Source: Fidelibacterota bacterium
Lineage (GTDB): Bacteria; Fidelibacterota; UBA2242; JAFGTP01
DNA: 64,000 nucleotides
Direction of reading: 5' to 3'
NCBI GenBank assembly: GCA_016934035.1
Contig: JAFGTP010000004.1
Coordinates: 1-64,000 of the forward strand
Shown: positions 31,828 to 40,006 of the stretch, one piece after another
How the letters are laid out: each line of letters starts with the position of its first letter
Position numbering within the stretch: the first letter of the stretch is position 1
The notes under the pieces: model-generated
Databases searched by the model: none
Told to the model about the DNA's origin: nothing
What the model saw: the letters and a program-made list of their open reading frames with translations, nothing else
Program-made: the position numbers and the translations under genes

Positions 31828-33198
31828 TTAGATTAACTGGTCAAATCTCATCACCGGCAACTGGCGTTCTTTTTTCCACATACCCCGGGTAAAATCAGGA
31901 AAGGCCATCGGTTTGCCTTTTCTCGCAATGGACTTTTCACTCAGATCCGTTACGGCACTCATCATGGCAGCATCATAGACATCCATGTCGGGTTCAACTC
32001 CCAGCCGCAAGGCCCGGACCAGGCGAAAATCTTCCAGATAATCCATGCCGCCATGTCCGGCAGCACCTTCCATTTCTGTACGCATTTTGACCCAAAGCGG
32101 ATGTTCATATGATTCCATCCAGGAATCAATCTCTTCCCATCCATGATGGGGGCTACGGCCTTCAATGTGGATCAGGGGTTTGGGATATTTTCGAATCACA
32201 CCGTTGGTTCCCTGTACATAAATATCGCGGCTGTAGGGTCTGGGAAGGTTTGTGTCATGGGTCAGCACCACTGTTTCACCCCGAAAGGTTTTTAACATCG
32301 ATACAACTACATCTCCCAACTTAAACTGTTCTTTGGCTTCCGGACTGTCTTTTCCGAAAAATTTCACAGCCCATTCATGCAGACCTCTGGATTTAGTGCT
32401 CATTGATTCCAGGTATTCAAAATAATTTCCGCGATTGATTTCCAGGCATTGGGCCACCGGTCCAAGTCCATGGGTCGGATAAATGTCACCATTTCTCGTG
32501 ACTGAATATTTACGACGCCACAATCCTTCGCCCTCATTGGAAAACTTAATTTCCCGCAAATCGTGCAAATAACCGCAGCGGGCATGGACCAGTTCACCGA
32601 ATACCCCCTGGAAAACCATGTTCAATATCATCATTTCAACTTTATCATAATTGCAGTTTTCCATCATGATACAGTGCTTGCGGGTCTTTTCCGAAGTATC
32701 CACCAATTGCCAACTTTCTTCTATGGTCCGTGCGGCAGGAACTTCAACAGCAGCGTGTTTTCCAGCCTCCATGGCATCAACACACATGGGCACATGCCAT
32801 TCCCATGGAGTGGCGATATATACCAGGTCCAGGTCGTCCCGCTGGCATAGGCGTTTATAATCAGTTTCACTACGACTGTAACCTTCAGGCACCATCATGC
32901 CTTTGTCCTTATGCCATTGCTGAATACGCTCTACTTTTTCCGGTACGATATCACAGACAGCAACAATTTTTGCACCCGGAATATTCATCAGGTTTTCGAC
33001 ATGGGCACTACCCATTCCGCCAACGCCGATAAAGCCAATACGGACTTCTTCCAGGGGCCGCATCGGATAGGCCGGGGGCACAGCACCGCGCAATCCCAAC
33101 TGGCTGCAACTGGACAACATTGAGGTTCCCAGGACCAACCCACCTCCGGCCGCCAGTCCTGTTTTTAAAAAATTTCTTCGATCAATTTTCTGACTCAT
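31828..33198 (-). CDS. GH109-type alpha-N-acetylgalactosaminidase (NAD-dependent, Tat-exported)
   Basis: The start at 33198 (456 residues) is chosen because GGGAGGACCT precedes the ATG and a Tat signal (IDRRNFLKTG) follows. An upstream ATG would add four residues. The Rossmann motif is GFIGVGGMGSAH. The segments CIMMENCNYDKVEMMILNMV, FGELVHARCGYLHDLR and YPTHGLGPVAQCLEINRGN closely match GH109, the NAD+-dependent, retaining alpha-N-acetylgalactosaminidases (known family). A possible lipobox (MLSSC) lies after the Tat region, so it could be a membrane lipoprotein. It sits between the galactokinase-like gene and a second oxidoreductase gene. It would remove alpha-GalNAc from glycans in the periplasm or at the surface. 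Confidence 0.8.
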   Translation of the reverse strand: MSQKIDRRNFLKTGLAAGGGLVLGTSMLSSCSQLGLRGAVPPAYPMRPLEEVRIGFIGVGGMGSAHVENLMNIPGAKIVAVCDIVPEKVERIQQWHKDKGMMVPEGYSRSETDYKRLCQRDDLDLVYIATPWEWHVPMCVDAMEAGKHAAVEVPAARTIEESWQLVDTSEKTRKHCIMMENCNYDKVEMMILNMVFQGVFGELVHARCGYLHDLREIKFSNEGEGLWRRKYSVTRNGDIYPTHGLGPVAQCLEINRGNYFEYLESMSTKSRGLHEWAVKFFGKDSPEAKEQFKLGDVVVSMLKTFRGETVVLTHDTNLPRPYSRDIYVQGTNGVIRKYPKPLIHIEGRSPHHGWEEIDSWMESYEHPLWVKMRTEMEGAAGHGGMDYLEDFRLVRALRLGVEPDMDVYDAAMMSAVTDLSEKSIARKGKPMAFPDFTRGMWKKERQLPVMRFDQLI

Positions 33199-33223
33199 AG
33201 GTCCTCCCAATATTTTTTCGATT

Positions 33224-34630
33224 TTAAAGTCGGTTGTTCAAAGCATTATAACTGGCGTCTTTTTCCAGATAAAAGGCGGCCGGACCGGTACGGCAGATAA
33301 AAAAACCGGCCTCCTTTGCGACTTCCGGAAATTCCTTTTGATAGGCTGACTTCCAGATTTGTATAAATTTTTCTGGTTCTTCGTTTTTTATCAGCGCCCA
33401 GACACTTCCGCCAAATCCGGCTCCAAAGGCTGAAGCTGCCACAGCCCCGGATTTCCGGGCTGAATCACACAAGAATGTAGTTTCCGGCACCTGGTTTTTC
33501 AGCAATTTCTCAGCAACTTTCTGAGAGAGATCAACATCCTCTCCAAAGGCCCTGTAATCATTTTTCATTAATGCCTGTACGGCTTTGGGTATGATCTTGC
33601 AATTCTCACTGATAAAATGATCGAGTCTGTCCACCAGGTCTTCTTTGGAAAAAAGTTCGCTTTGTGTTTCCAGTATCAGTTTTTTGAGTATTCTTTTTGC
33701 ATCGGGTGTACTTTCCAAGATATCCTGCAAACTTTGCTCTTCACTGCCGGTTTTTTCCTGCCATAACCGCCGGATCTCTCTGACAAGCAGCGAAACCCGA
33801 TTGTACTTGTCCATGGCATTGCCGGTCTTTTTGGCTTTTACACCAGAGGCTGCCACAATAAAAATATAATCATCAGAAATGTTTATATTCTGATGAAACT
33901 CTATGGGACAATAGGAAAATTCACTGACCATACCCGCATGACAATTTAAAATGGCAGTATGGTCCTCACTGCCGCCGAATGTACCGACCCCTTTTTCTCC
34001 TTTTAATTCACGAAAACTCAACCCGTTTTCAATTGTGGCGGCATATTCCGCAAGATCGTTCAAATTTCGAATGTTTGAGGAAAATCTTTCATTTTTATGA
34101 AGATGGCTGATTTTTGATAGAGCCATAAAAACGGCGATAATCAATGCACTGGAACTGCTCATTCCTGCGGCTATAGGCAAATCACTGCTAAAAACGATCC
34201 TGCATCCCTGAATTTCCCCGGGAAAATTCATCATCAATCTTCTGACCACAGTAATGGGATAATTGCTCCAATGTCCCGGTTCCGGATCCGGTACAGAAGC
34301 CAGATTAATGACCACTTCTTTATCAGTGGATAAGCCCTGTATTTGAATTTCTTTTTCTTTATTGGGAATAGCCACCAGACAGATACCACGATCAGCAGCC
34401 ATGACCAGGCTTTTTCCGCCGGCATAATCCGTATGCTTGCCCAAAACCTCCAGTCTTCCCGGAACAAAAAGCGATATCGCTTCTTGCTTTGTATCGGTCC
34501 CCTGGTCTGTCAGCAGGTCTACAATTCGTTTAAACAAATTAATTTTCGTGGCAATTGAATTTGCGTTCATTCCATTATTTTTCAGTTGTTTTTCAATCTC
34601 TATTCCTGCCGCAATTTCCAATATTTTCAT
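33224..34630 (-). CDS. galK: Galactokinase-family GHMP kinase, divergent subfamily
   Basis: This 468-residue enzyme should phosphorylate galactose or a close relative with ATP. The family motif appears as GRLEVLGKHTDYAGG (residues ~58-72), where the usual GEHTDY glutamate is Lys65. The ATP-binding motif is AAGMSSSSALI and the C-terminal GHMP motif GAGFGGSVW. The catalytic aspartate is probably in GGSEDHTAIL. It is longer than typical galactokinases (~390), mainly through an extra N-terminal ~50 residues. RBS GGGAAAGGAAAA precedes ATG. The promoter at 34663-34691 and the divergent galE support a galactose-pathway role. The Glu-to-Lys change may mean a different sugar (such as GalNAc), so the symbol is provisional. 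Confidence 0.75.
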   Translation of the reverse strand: MKILEIAAGIEIEKQLKNNGMNANSIATKINLFKRIVDLLTDQGTDTKQEAISLFVPGRLEVLGKHTDYAGGKSLVMAADRGICLVAIPNKEKEIQIQGLSTDKEVVINLASVPDPEPGHWSNYPITVVRRLMMNFPGEIQGCRIVFSSDLPIAAGMSSSSALIIAVFMALSKISHLHKNERFSSNIRNLNDLAEYAATIENGLSFRELKGEKGVGTFGGSEDHTAILNCHAGMVSEFSYCPIEFHQNINISDDYIFIVAASGVKAKKTGNAMDKYNRVSLLVREIRRLWQEKTGSEEQSLQDILESTPDAKRILKKLILETQSELFSKEDLVDRLDHFISENCKIIPKAVQALMKNDYRAFGEDVDLSQKVAEKLLKNQVPETTFLCDSARKSGAVAASAFGAGFGGSVWALIKNEEPEKFIQIWKSAYQKEFPEVAKEAGFFICRTGPAAFYLEKDASYNALNNRL

Positions 34631-35013
34631 TTTTCCTTTCCCTGCATAATCAATTTATAGGCCTTATATCAATTAAATCATTTTCAATCAAGAAAATTTA
34701 AAAATATTTTATATTAAAACTAGTTAATTTTTAAAATTTTTTATAAAATACTCTGTTTTCTTAAAAACCAGTGATTGACAATAAAAATTTCCAGTATTTA
34801 ACTAAGAATTTTCAAGACAACTAAACCATAATAAAACAGTAGATTACATCAATGAAAAAACAATAAAGCACCCATTTCCCTGTTGAACATGATTTTTTTA
34901 AAAATATTTTTAAAATATCTTTTACATAAAAATGACATTAAATTTTTGGTTAGACTTTATATTAATTTTAACTTTCCCATTCATTACGGGAAAAATTTGA
35001 AAAGAGGAATCAC
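34631..35013. other. Divergent regulatory region between galactokinase-like gene and galE
   Basis: A 383-base AT-rich region with no gene. It carries the galactokinase-side promoter at 34663-34691. A 6-bp TTTCCC / GGGAAA stem (34973-34993) lies near the galE leader and could be incidental. Confidence 0.5.
34663..34691 (-). promoter_or_regulatory. Sigma70-like promoter of the galactokinase-GH109 operon
   Basis: TTGATT, a 17-nt spacer and TATAAG lie on the minus strand, placing the start of transcription about 26 nt before the ATG at 34630. Motif match only. Confidence 0.45.
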
Positions 35014-36045
35014 ATGAAAATATTAATAACTGGCGGAGCAGGATATATCGGCAGTCATACTGCTGTCGAAATTCTTGAGGCCGGGCATGACATCATCATC
35101 GTTGATAACTTATCAAACAGCAGCCGGGAATCAGTCCGTCGAATCAGTGAAATTACCGGTAAAAAAATCATTTTTTTTGAAATAGATCTTCGCAACCGGG
35201 AAGCCCTGGAAGAGGTCTTTGAGGCCCATGACATTGATGCCGTTATCCATTTTGCAGCCTTAAAGGCTGTGGGCGAATCCGTTGAAAAACCCTTGCTGTA
35301 TTACCACAATAATATTACCGGTTCCCTTATGCTCTGCGAAGTGATGAAAAAATTTCATGTAAAAAATATTGTATTCAGCTCATCCGCAACCGTCTATGGA
35401 GATCCTGCCAGTGTACCCATTGGCGAAGATTTCCCGGTAGCCACCACTAATCCCTACGGTACCACTAAACTGGTGATGGAAACCATACTCCGTGACCTTT
35501 ATATATCGGATAATTCCTGGAATGTCGTCATTTTACGGTATTTTAATCCCATTGGCGCTCATGAGTCCGGAAGAATCGGCGAGGACCCAAACGGCATTCC
35601 CAATAATCTCATGCCCTACATATCCCAGGTTGCAGTCGGAAAACTCAAAGAACTCTCAGTTTTTGGTAATGACTATCCTACGGTTGATGGCACCGGAGTT
35701 CGAGACTATGTTCATGTCGTTGATCTGGCTAAAGGCCACCTGGCTGCCCTGAAAAAACTGTTCGAAAAACCCGGGGAAGTTACTTATAATCTGGGAACAG
35801 GCCACGGCATTTCGGTGCTTCAGATGATCACAGCCTTTGAAAAAGTATCAGAAAAAAAAATCCCCTACAAAATAGTCAATCGCCGCCCCGGGGACATTGC
35901 AGCATGCTGGGCAAACCCAGACAAAGCAGAAAAAGAACTGGGCTGGAAAGCCGGGAAGTCACTGGAGGATATGTGCCGGGATACCTGGAACTGGCAATCC
36001 CATAATCCGGAAGGATATCAAGGAAAAGAGAATGAGAAGGGTTAA
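35014..36045 (+). CDS. galE: UDP-glucose 4-epimerase
   Basis: This 343-residue short-chain dehydrogenase-type enzyme interconverts UDP-glucose and UDP-galactose. The Rossmann motif is [19 protein letters not shown]. The catalytic YxxxK appears as YGTTK, and the Ser-Ser catalytic area as [23 protein letters not shown] precedes the ATG. It is cytoplasmic. It lies divergent to the galactokinase-like gene, sharing a 383-nt control region. Length and motifs fit GalE well. No galT is seen in the window. Confidence 0.95.
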   Translation: MKILITGGAGYIGSHTAVEILEAGHDIIIVDNLSNSSRESVRRISEITGKKIIFFEIDLRNREALEEVFEAHDIDAVIHFAALKAVGESVEKPLLYYHNNITGSLMLCEVMKKFHVKNIVFSSSATVYGDPASVPIGEDFPVATTNPYGTTKLVMETILRDLYISDNSWNVVILRYFNPIGAHESGRIGEDPNGIPNNLMPYISQVAVGKLKELSVFGNDYPTVDGTGVRDYVHVVDLAKGHLAALKKLFEKPGEVTYNLGTGHGISVLQMITAFEKVSEKKIPYKIVNRRPGDIAACWANPDKAEKELGWKAGKSLEDMCRDTWNWQSHNPEGYQGKENEKG

Positions 36046-36185
36046 GTGAGGTTGAGGATGAGGTAGAAATTAAGGTTTAAGTGGAGTGAGACCCAAGGCT
36101 GATTAACAAAGCATAACGATTTAAAAAATCCGGTAAGCCCTCAGTATAAATTTTTACAAAAATCTAATAAAAAAAAAGGTAAACT

Positions 36186-36836
36186 ATGTTTGGCAAAGAC
36201 CCCCTGAGATATGATAAAAAAGAAGAGATTTTAAATTCCTTGACCCATGGCATCGGTGCCGGACTAGCTATTGCTGCTCTCGTGATATTAGTGGTATTTT
36301 CAGCACCGCAAGGGGATATTTGGCGGATAGTCAGTTTTGCGATTTTCGGCAGCACCATGATAACCCTATATCTGTCCTCCACCTTTTATCATGCATTTAT
36401 AAAACCCAAAGTGAAGACTGTTTTCAAATTTTTTGACCATGCTTCCATATATCTTTTGATAGCCGGAACTTATACTCCTTTTCTTTTGGTAAACATGCGC
36501 GGCCCCTGGGGCTGGAGCCTTTTTGGAGTAATCTGGGGACTTGCCTTTTCAGGCATCATTTTCAAAGCTTTCTTTATTCATCGATTCAACAAAGCAGCGA
36601 CAGTGATCTACATTTTAATGGGATGGATGATTGTCATTGCCATGCGTAAAATGTTTCAGGCCATAGAATTAGGTGGGATTATCTGGCTGGTGGCCGGCGG
36701 CCTCTCCTATACCGTTGGAACAATATTCTATCTTAAAAAGAATATTCGATTTTTTCATACAATCTGGCATTTATTTGTACTGGGAGGCAGCATTTGCCAC
36801 TTTTTTGCCATTTTGCTCTATGTTTTACCAGAATAA
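36186..36836 (+). CDS. trhA: Hemolysin III / TrhA family membrane protein
   Basis: This 216-residue integral membrane protein has about seven predicted membrane helices, typical of the Hly-III/PAQR family. Conserved motifs are NSLTHGIGA near residue 20, SSTFYH, and the C-terminal IWHLFVLGGSICHFF, with His residues that bind a metal in PAQR proteins. In bacteria the homologue YqfA/TrhA is reported to influence membrane energetics and lipid properties. RBS AAGGTAAACT precedes the ATG. The next gene on the opposite strand ends 7 nt away. Function is by family only. Confidence 0.85.
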   Translation: MFGKDPLRYDKKEEILNSLTHGIGAGLAIAALVILVVFSAPQGDIWRIVSFAIFGSTMITLYLSSTFYHAFIKPKVKTVFKFFDHASIYLLIAGTYTPFLLVNMRGPWGWSLFGVIWGLAFSGIIFKAFFIHRFNKAATVIYILMGWMIVIAMRKMFQAIELGGIIWLVAGGLSYTVGTIFYLKKNIRFFHTIWHLFVLGGSICHFFAILLYVLPE

Positions 36837-36843
36837 AAAAAAT

Positions 36844-38022
36844 TTATACATACTGGCCGGCACACCAGCCGGAAGACCAGGCCCATTGCAGATTATAACC
36901 GCCCAACCAGCCAGCTACATCTAATATTTCACCAATAAAGTAGAGCCCCGGAACTTTTTGAGATTCAAAATTCCTGGAGGAAATCTCACGGGTATCAACT
37001 CCGCCCAACATGACTTCGGCCTTTTCCAGGGAGGCTTTTTTTTTCGGCTGTATTTCAAAATTGTGAAAAAGGGAGTGGATTCCAGCAATTTCCTTTTGAT
37101 TAAATTGATGGACAGGTTTATCAAACAATTGTCCATCAATAAGGATTTTTAACAATCTCTCCGGAAGATATGCCTTCAGGAAATTTTTCAAATTTTGTTG
37201 TGTGGACCCATCTGTTAACAGCTGGCTGATATTTTGTCCGGGGAGAAAATCAATGAATATTTTACCTTTTGTTCTCCAGTAATTGGAAATTTGCAGAATT
37301 GCCGGCCCGCTCAGTCCATGATGGGTAAAGAGCAACTCATCCTGAAAAGCATGTTTTTCAAAGGTAATTCCGGCTGTAATGGAAATCCCGGATAACCCTG
37401 AAAATTTCTGCTGGTCCTTTTGGGTCCATATCAGAGGCACAAGACCAGCTTGCGGTGGCAGGACTTTCAAACCGAATTGGCCGGCAATTTGAAGACCGAA
37501 ATCCGTCGCACCGGCTGATTTCCAGGTAATACCCCCCGTAGCTATGACCAGAGATTCCGAAGTATAAATATTATCATCCACTGAAAGAATATACTTTTCC
37601 TCTTTTTTTAAATTTTGAATCGACGCTGAAAGATAGACTCTGCCCCTGGCTTTTTCCAATTTTTTGAGGAGCATATTCAAAAGGTCTTTGGCACTTTGCC
37701 AGCAAAACAATTGTCCAAAGTTTCTCTCTTCATAAGGAATTCCGTGCTGATTGACCATTTCCAGGATATTCCATTGCGAAAAGCGTGAAAGGGCTGACTT
37801 TACAAAATGTGGATTGGCAGAAATATAATGCTCAGCACCCAGATTATAATTGGTAAAATTACATCTGCCTCCTCCTGAAATCAGAATTTTACGCCCCGGT
37901 TTTTCTCCGTGATCCAGGACTAATACACGTCGCCCTCTTTGCCCGGCTGAAATTCCGCACATCAAGCCCGATGCACCTGCTCCAATTATTATTACATCAA
38001 AATTTTTTATTCTGTTGTTCAT
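36844..38022 (-). CDS. BaiN/HI0933-like FAD-dependent oxidoreductase
   Basis: This 392-residue flavoprotein has the FAD-binding DVIIIGAGASGLMCGI motif at the N-terminus, PGRKILISGGGRCNFTN (typical of the HI0933/YhiN family), and a C-terminal FIGEILDVAGWLGGYNLQWAWSSG motif. Members of this family are reported to act in flavin-dependent reductions, for example bile-acid dehydroxylation-related steps in BaiN, but most have unknown substrates. It is cytoplasmic, monocistronic and convergent with the TrhA-like gene. No RBS of strength is visible. Substrate unknown. Confidence 0.9.
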   Translation of the reverse strand: MNNRIKNFDVIIIGAGASGLMCGISAGQRGRRVLVLDHGEKPGRKILISGGGRCNFTNYNLGAEHYISANPHFVKSALSRFSQWNILEMVNQHGIPYEERNFGQLFCWQSAKDLLNMLLKKLEKARGRVYLSASIQNLKKEEKYILSVDDNIYTSESLVIATGGITWKSAGATDFGLQIAGQFGLKVLPPQAGLVPLIWTQKDQQKFSGLSGISITAGITFEKHAFQDELLFTHHGLSGPAILQISNYWRTKGKIFIDFLPGQNISQLLTDGSTQQNLKNFLKAYLPERLLKILIDGQLFDKPVHQFNQKEIAGIHSLFHNFEIQPKKKASLEKAEVMLGGVDTREISSRNFESQKVPGLYFIGEILDVAGWLGGYNLQWAWSSGWCAGQYV

Positions 38023-38090
38023 AGATTGATTTTCATTGCTATTTTGGTTTAATTATAGAAACAATCTAATTAAATAATCATCGAGGAACT

Positions 38091-39422
38091 ATGAAAGCAA
38101 AAAGAAAAAAAACCTTTGTTCTGGACACCAACGTGATCCTTCATGACAGCTCCTGCATTTATCAGTTCAATGAACATGATATCATCATTCCCATCGGTGT
38201 TCTGGAGGAATTGGACAAATTTAAGTCTGGTAACGAAACGATTAATTTTCATGCCCGTGAATTTGTACGAACACTGGATTCTATCTTTGACAACAAAATA
38301 TTCAAAACCGGAATTCAAATTCGGGAAGGTCTCGGAAAAATAACCATAAAACTGGAGCGAGAATTTCACCCGGATATCAAACAAAATTTTGCCGAATCAA
38401 AAGTTGACCATCATATTTTGAACACAGCCTATTGCATGGCCCAGGAAAACCCAAAGGGAGAACTGGTTCTCATTACCAAAGATGTCAACCTGCGTATGAA
38501 GGCCAAAGCGCTGGGATTGAAAGCGGAGGATTATACCTCAGACCATGTGACCGATATTTCAGAATTGTACAAAGGTCATCGAGTGGTTGAAGATATCAAT
38601 ACAGAACTAATTGACCAAATGTATAGTCCACCATATTATTTCGAAAAAAGCCGTCTGGAGATTGAACATAAAATACTTCCCAATGAAGCATTGATTATGA
38701 AAAACCAGCGCAAATCCGCATTGGCTATTTATGATGCGGAAATGATGCGCATCAATCATGTTGAAAAATTGATGGCCTATGGAATTACACCTCGCAATGC
38801 AGAACAGACCTTTGCCCTAAATATCCTACTCAACTCCAATATCAAACTGATCACTCTCACCGGCAAGGCCGGCACAGGAAAAACCCTGCTGGCTCTGGCG
38901 GCCGCTATTGAATGCCGCCGCAACTTCCGCCAGATTTTCATGGCCCGCCCCATTGTTCCGCTGAGCAATAAGGACATCGGATATTTGCCCGGCGATGTGG
39001 ATTCCAAACTGACACCCTACATGCAGCCACTCTTCGACAATCTGGGAGTTATTAAAAACCAATTCCCGGAAAACGACAAGCGGGCCAACCTGATTGACGA
39101 ACTTTTGGAAAAAGAAAAACTGAAAATCTCACCTCTCTCTTATATTCGCGGACGCAGCCTGGTCAAGATTTTTTTCATCGTCGATGAAGCCCAGAACCTG
39201 ACACCCCTGGAAATCAAAACCATCATTACCCGAGCCGGTGAAAATACAAAATTGGTTTTTACCGGTGATATTTTTCAGATCGATCATCCTTACCTGGATA
39301 CTCATTCCAACGGGCTGGTATACCTGATCGACAAAATGAAAGGCCAGAAACTCTATGCTCACATCAACCTGGAAAAAGGGGAAAGATCAGAGCTGGCAGA
39401 ACTGGCGAGTGATTTATTGTAA
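38091..39422 (+). CDS. PIN-domain/PhoH-like ATPase (PhoH2/YlaK type)
   Basis: This 443-residue fusion has an N-terminal PIN nuclease domain (residues 5-140; KTFVLDTNVILHDSS with acidic active-site residues, GVLEELDKFKSG) and a C-terminal PhoH P-loop ATPase (residues ~225-440). The Walker A motif is LTGKAGTGKTLLALAA and Walker B is FFIVDEAQNLTPLE. Such PIN-PhoH proteins are reported to be RNA-directed nuclease/helicases. The RBS GAGGAAC precedes the ATG. It is divergent from the BaiN-like gene with only 68 nt between starts. The role is inferred to be RNA metabolism. Confidence 0.92.
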   Translation: MKAKRKKTFVLDTNVILHDSSCIYQFNEHDIIIPIGVLEELDKFKSGNETINFHAREFVRTLDSIFDNKIFKTGIQIREGLGKITIKLEREFHPDIKQNFAESKVDHHILNTAYCMAQENPKGELVLITKDVNLRMKAKALGLKAEDYTSDHVTDISELYKGHRVVEDINTELIDQMYSPPYYFEKSRLEIEHKILPNEALIMKNQRKSALAIYDAEMMRINHVEKLMAYGITPRNAEQTFALNILLNSNIKLITLTGKAGTGKTLLALAAAIECRRNFRQIFMARPIVPLSNKDIGYLPGDVDSKLTPYMQPLFDNLGVIKNQFPENDKRANLIDELLEKEKLKISPLSYIRGRSLVKIFFIVDEAQNLTPLEIKTIITRAGENTKLVFTGDIFQIDHPYLDTHSNGLVYLIDKMKGQKLYAHINLEKGERSELAELASDLL

Positions 39423-39446
39423 AATTATCCTGATTCGAAATCATTG

Positions 39447-39496
39447 AGGCACAAAGATTTTAATCAGGTCTTTTTGTGCCTTTGTGCCTTTGTGCC
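39447..39496. repeat. Three tandem TTTGTGCC units with an inverted copy
   Basis: Three perfect 8-mers (39473-39480, 39481-39488, 39489-39496) follow the PIN-PhoH gene. AGGCACAAAGA (39447-39457) can pair with the first of them across a short loop, giving a hairpin. It may act as a terminator or be a small repeat family member; no coding function is seen. Confidence 0.6.
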
Positions 39497-39520
39497 TGCG
39501 GTAAAAATAAAGGAACTTAA

Positions 39521-39880
39521 ATGCCAAAACTAATCAAAACACCAACCCGAATATTGACGCCTGACGGGGATAATAAAATCATTAAAGAATTCATCGGAAA
39601 GGTTAACACAAAATCCTCAAATATCAGCATCGCCAGAATGAATGCTGTTGCGGGCTGGTCCGAGCCCGGTCAAAGGCCTGAATTTGATGAATATACCATC
39701 ATCCTTTCCGGCACTGTGAACGTAGAAACCGAGAAGGGAGATTTTGATGCCATAGCCGGACAGGTCGTCATTGCCGAAAAAGGTCAATGGGTCCGGTATT
39801 CCACACCTTATGATGGTGGTGCTGAATATATTTCGGTTTGTGTACCGGCCTTTTCACCGGATAGTGTACATAGAGATTAA
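39521..39880 (+). CDS. Single-domain cupin protein
   Basis: This 119-residue cytoplasmic protein has a cupin-like beta-barrel: RPEFDEYTIILSGTVNVE in the first motif region and QVVIAEKGQWVRYSTP in the second. The classic first-motif histidines are replaced by other residues (no GX5HXH), so metal-dependent catalysis is uncertain. The RBS AAAGGAAC lies before the ATG. It lies downstream of the PIN-PhoH gene after the repeat segment and is convergent with carB. Function unknown. Confidence 0.75.
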   Translation: MPKLIKTPTRILTPDGDNKIIKEFIGKVNTKSSNISIARMNAVAGWSEPGQRPEFDEYTIILSGTVNVETEKGDFDAIAGQVVIAEKGQWVRYSTPYDGGAEYISVCVPAFSPDSVHRD

Positions 39881-39949
39881 GCCTGGTATCCGACATTTTA
39901 TACCGATGAGAATATTCCATTATCAAAAACTCTGCAATAATCATAAAAC

Positions 39950-39979
39950 ACCCCGCACCTGAACCTTCAAATGCGGGGT
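39950..39979. terminator. Bidirectional terminator between the cupin gene and carB
   Basis: The arms ACCCCGCA and TGCGGGGT form a perfect 8-bp GC-rich stem with a 14-nt loop. The minus-strand continuation (GTTTTATGATTATT) is T-rich; the plus-strand continuation is T-rich as well. It lies 28 nt beyond the carB stop. Confidence 0.75.
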
Positions 39980-40006
39980 GGATTCATTCATTTCTTTCAT
40001 TCAGTC

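Noticed and set aside
34973-34993. TTTCCC/GGGAAA hairpin before galE
   Set aside because: Only 6 bp with a loop of 9, no downstream T run and no known operator pattern.
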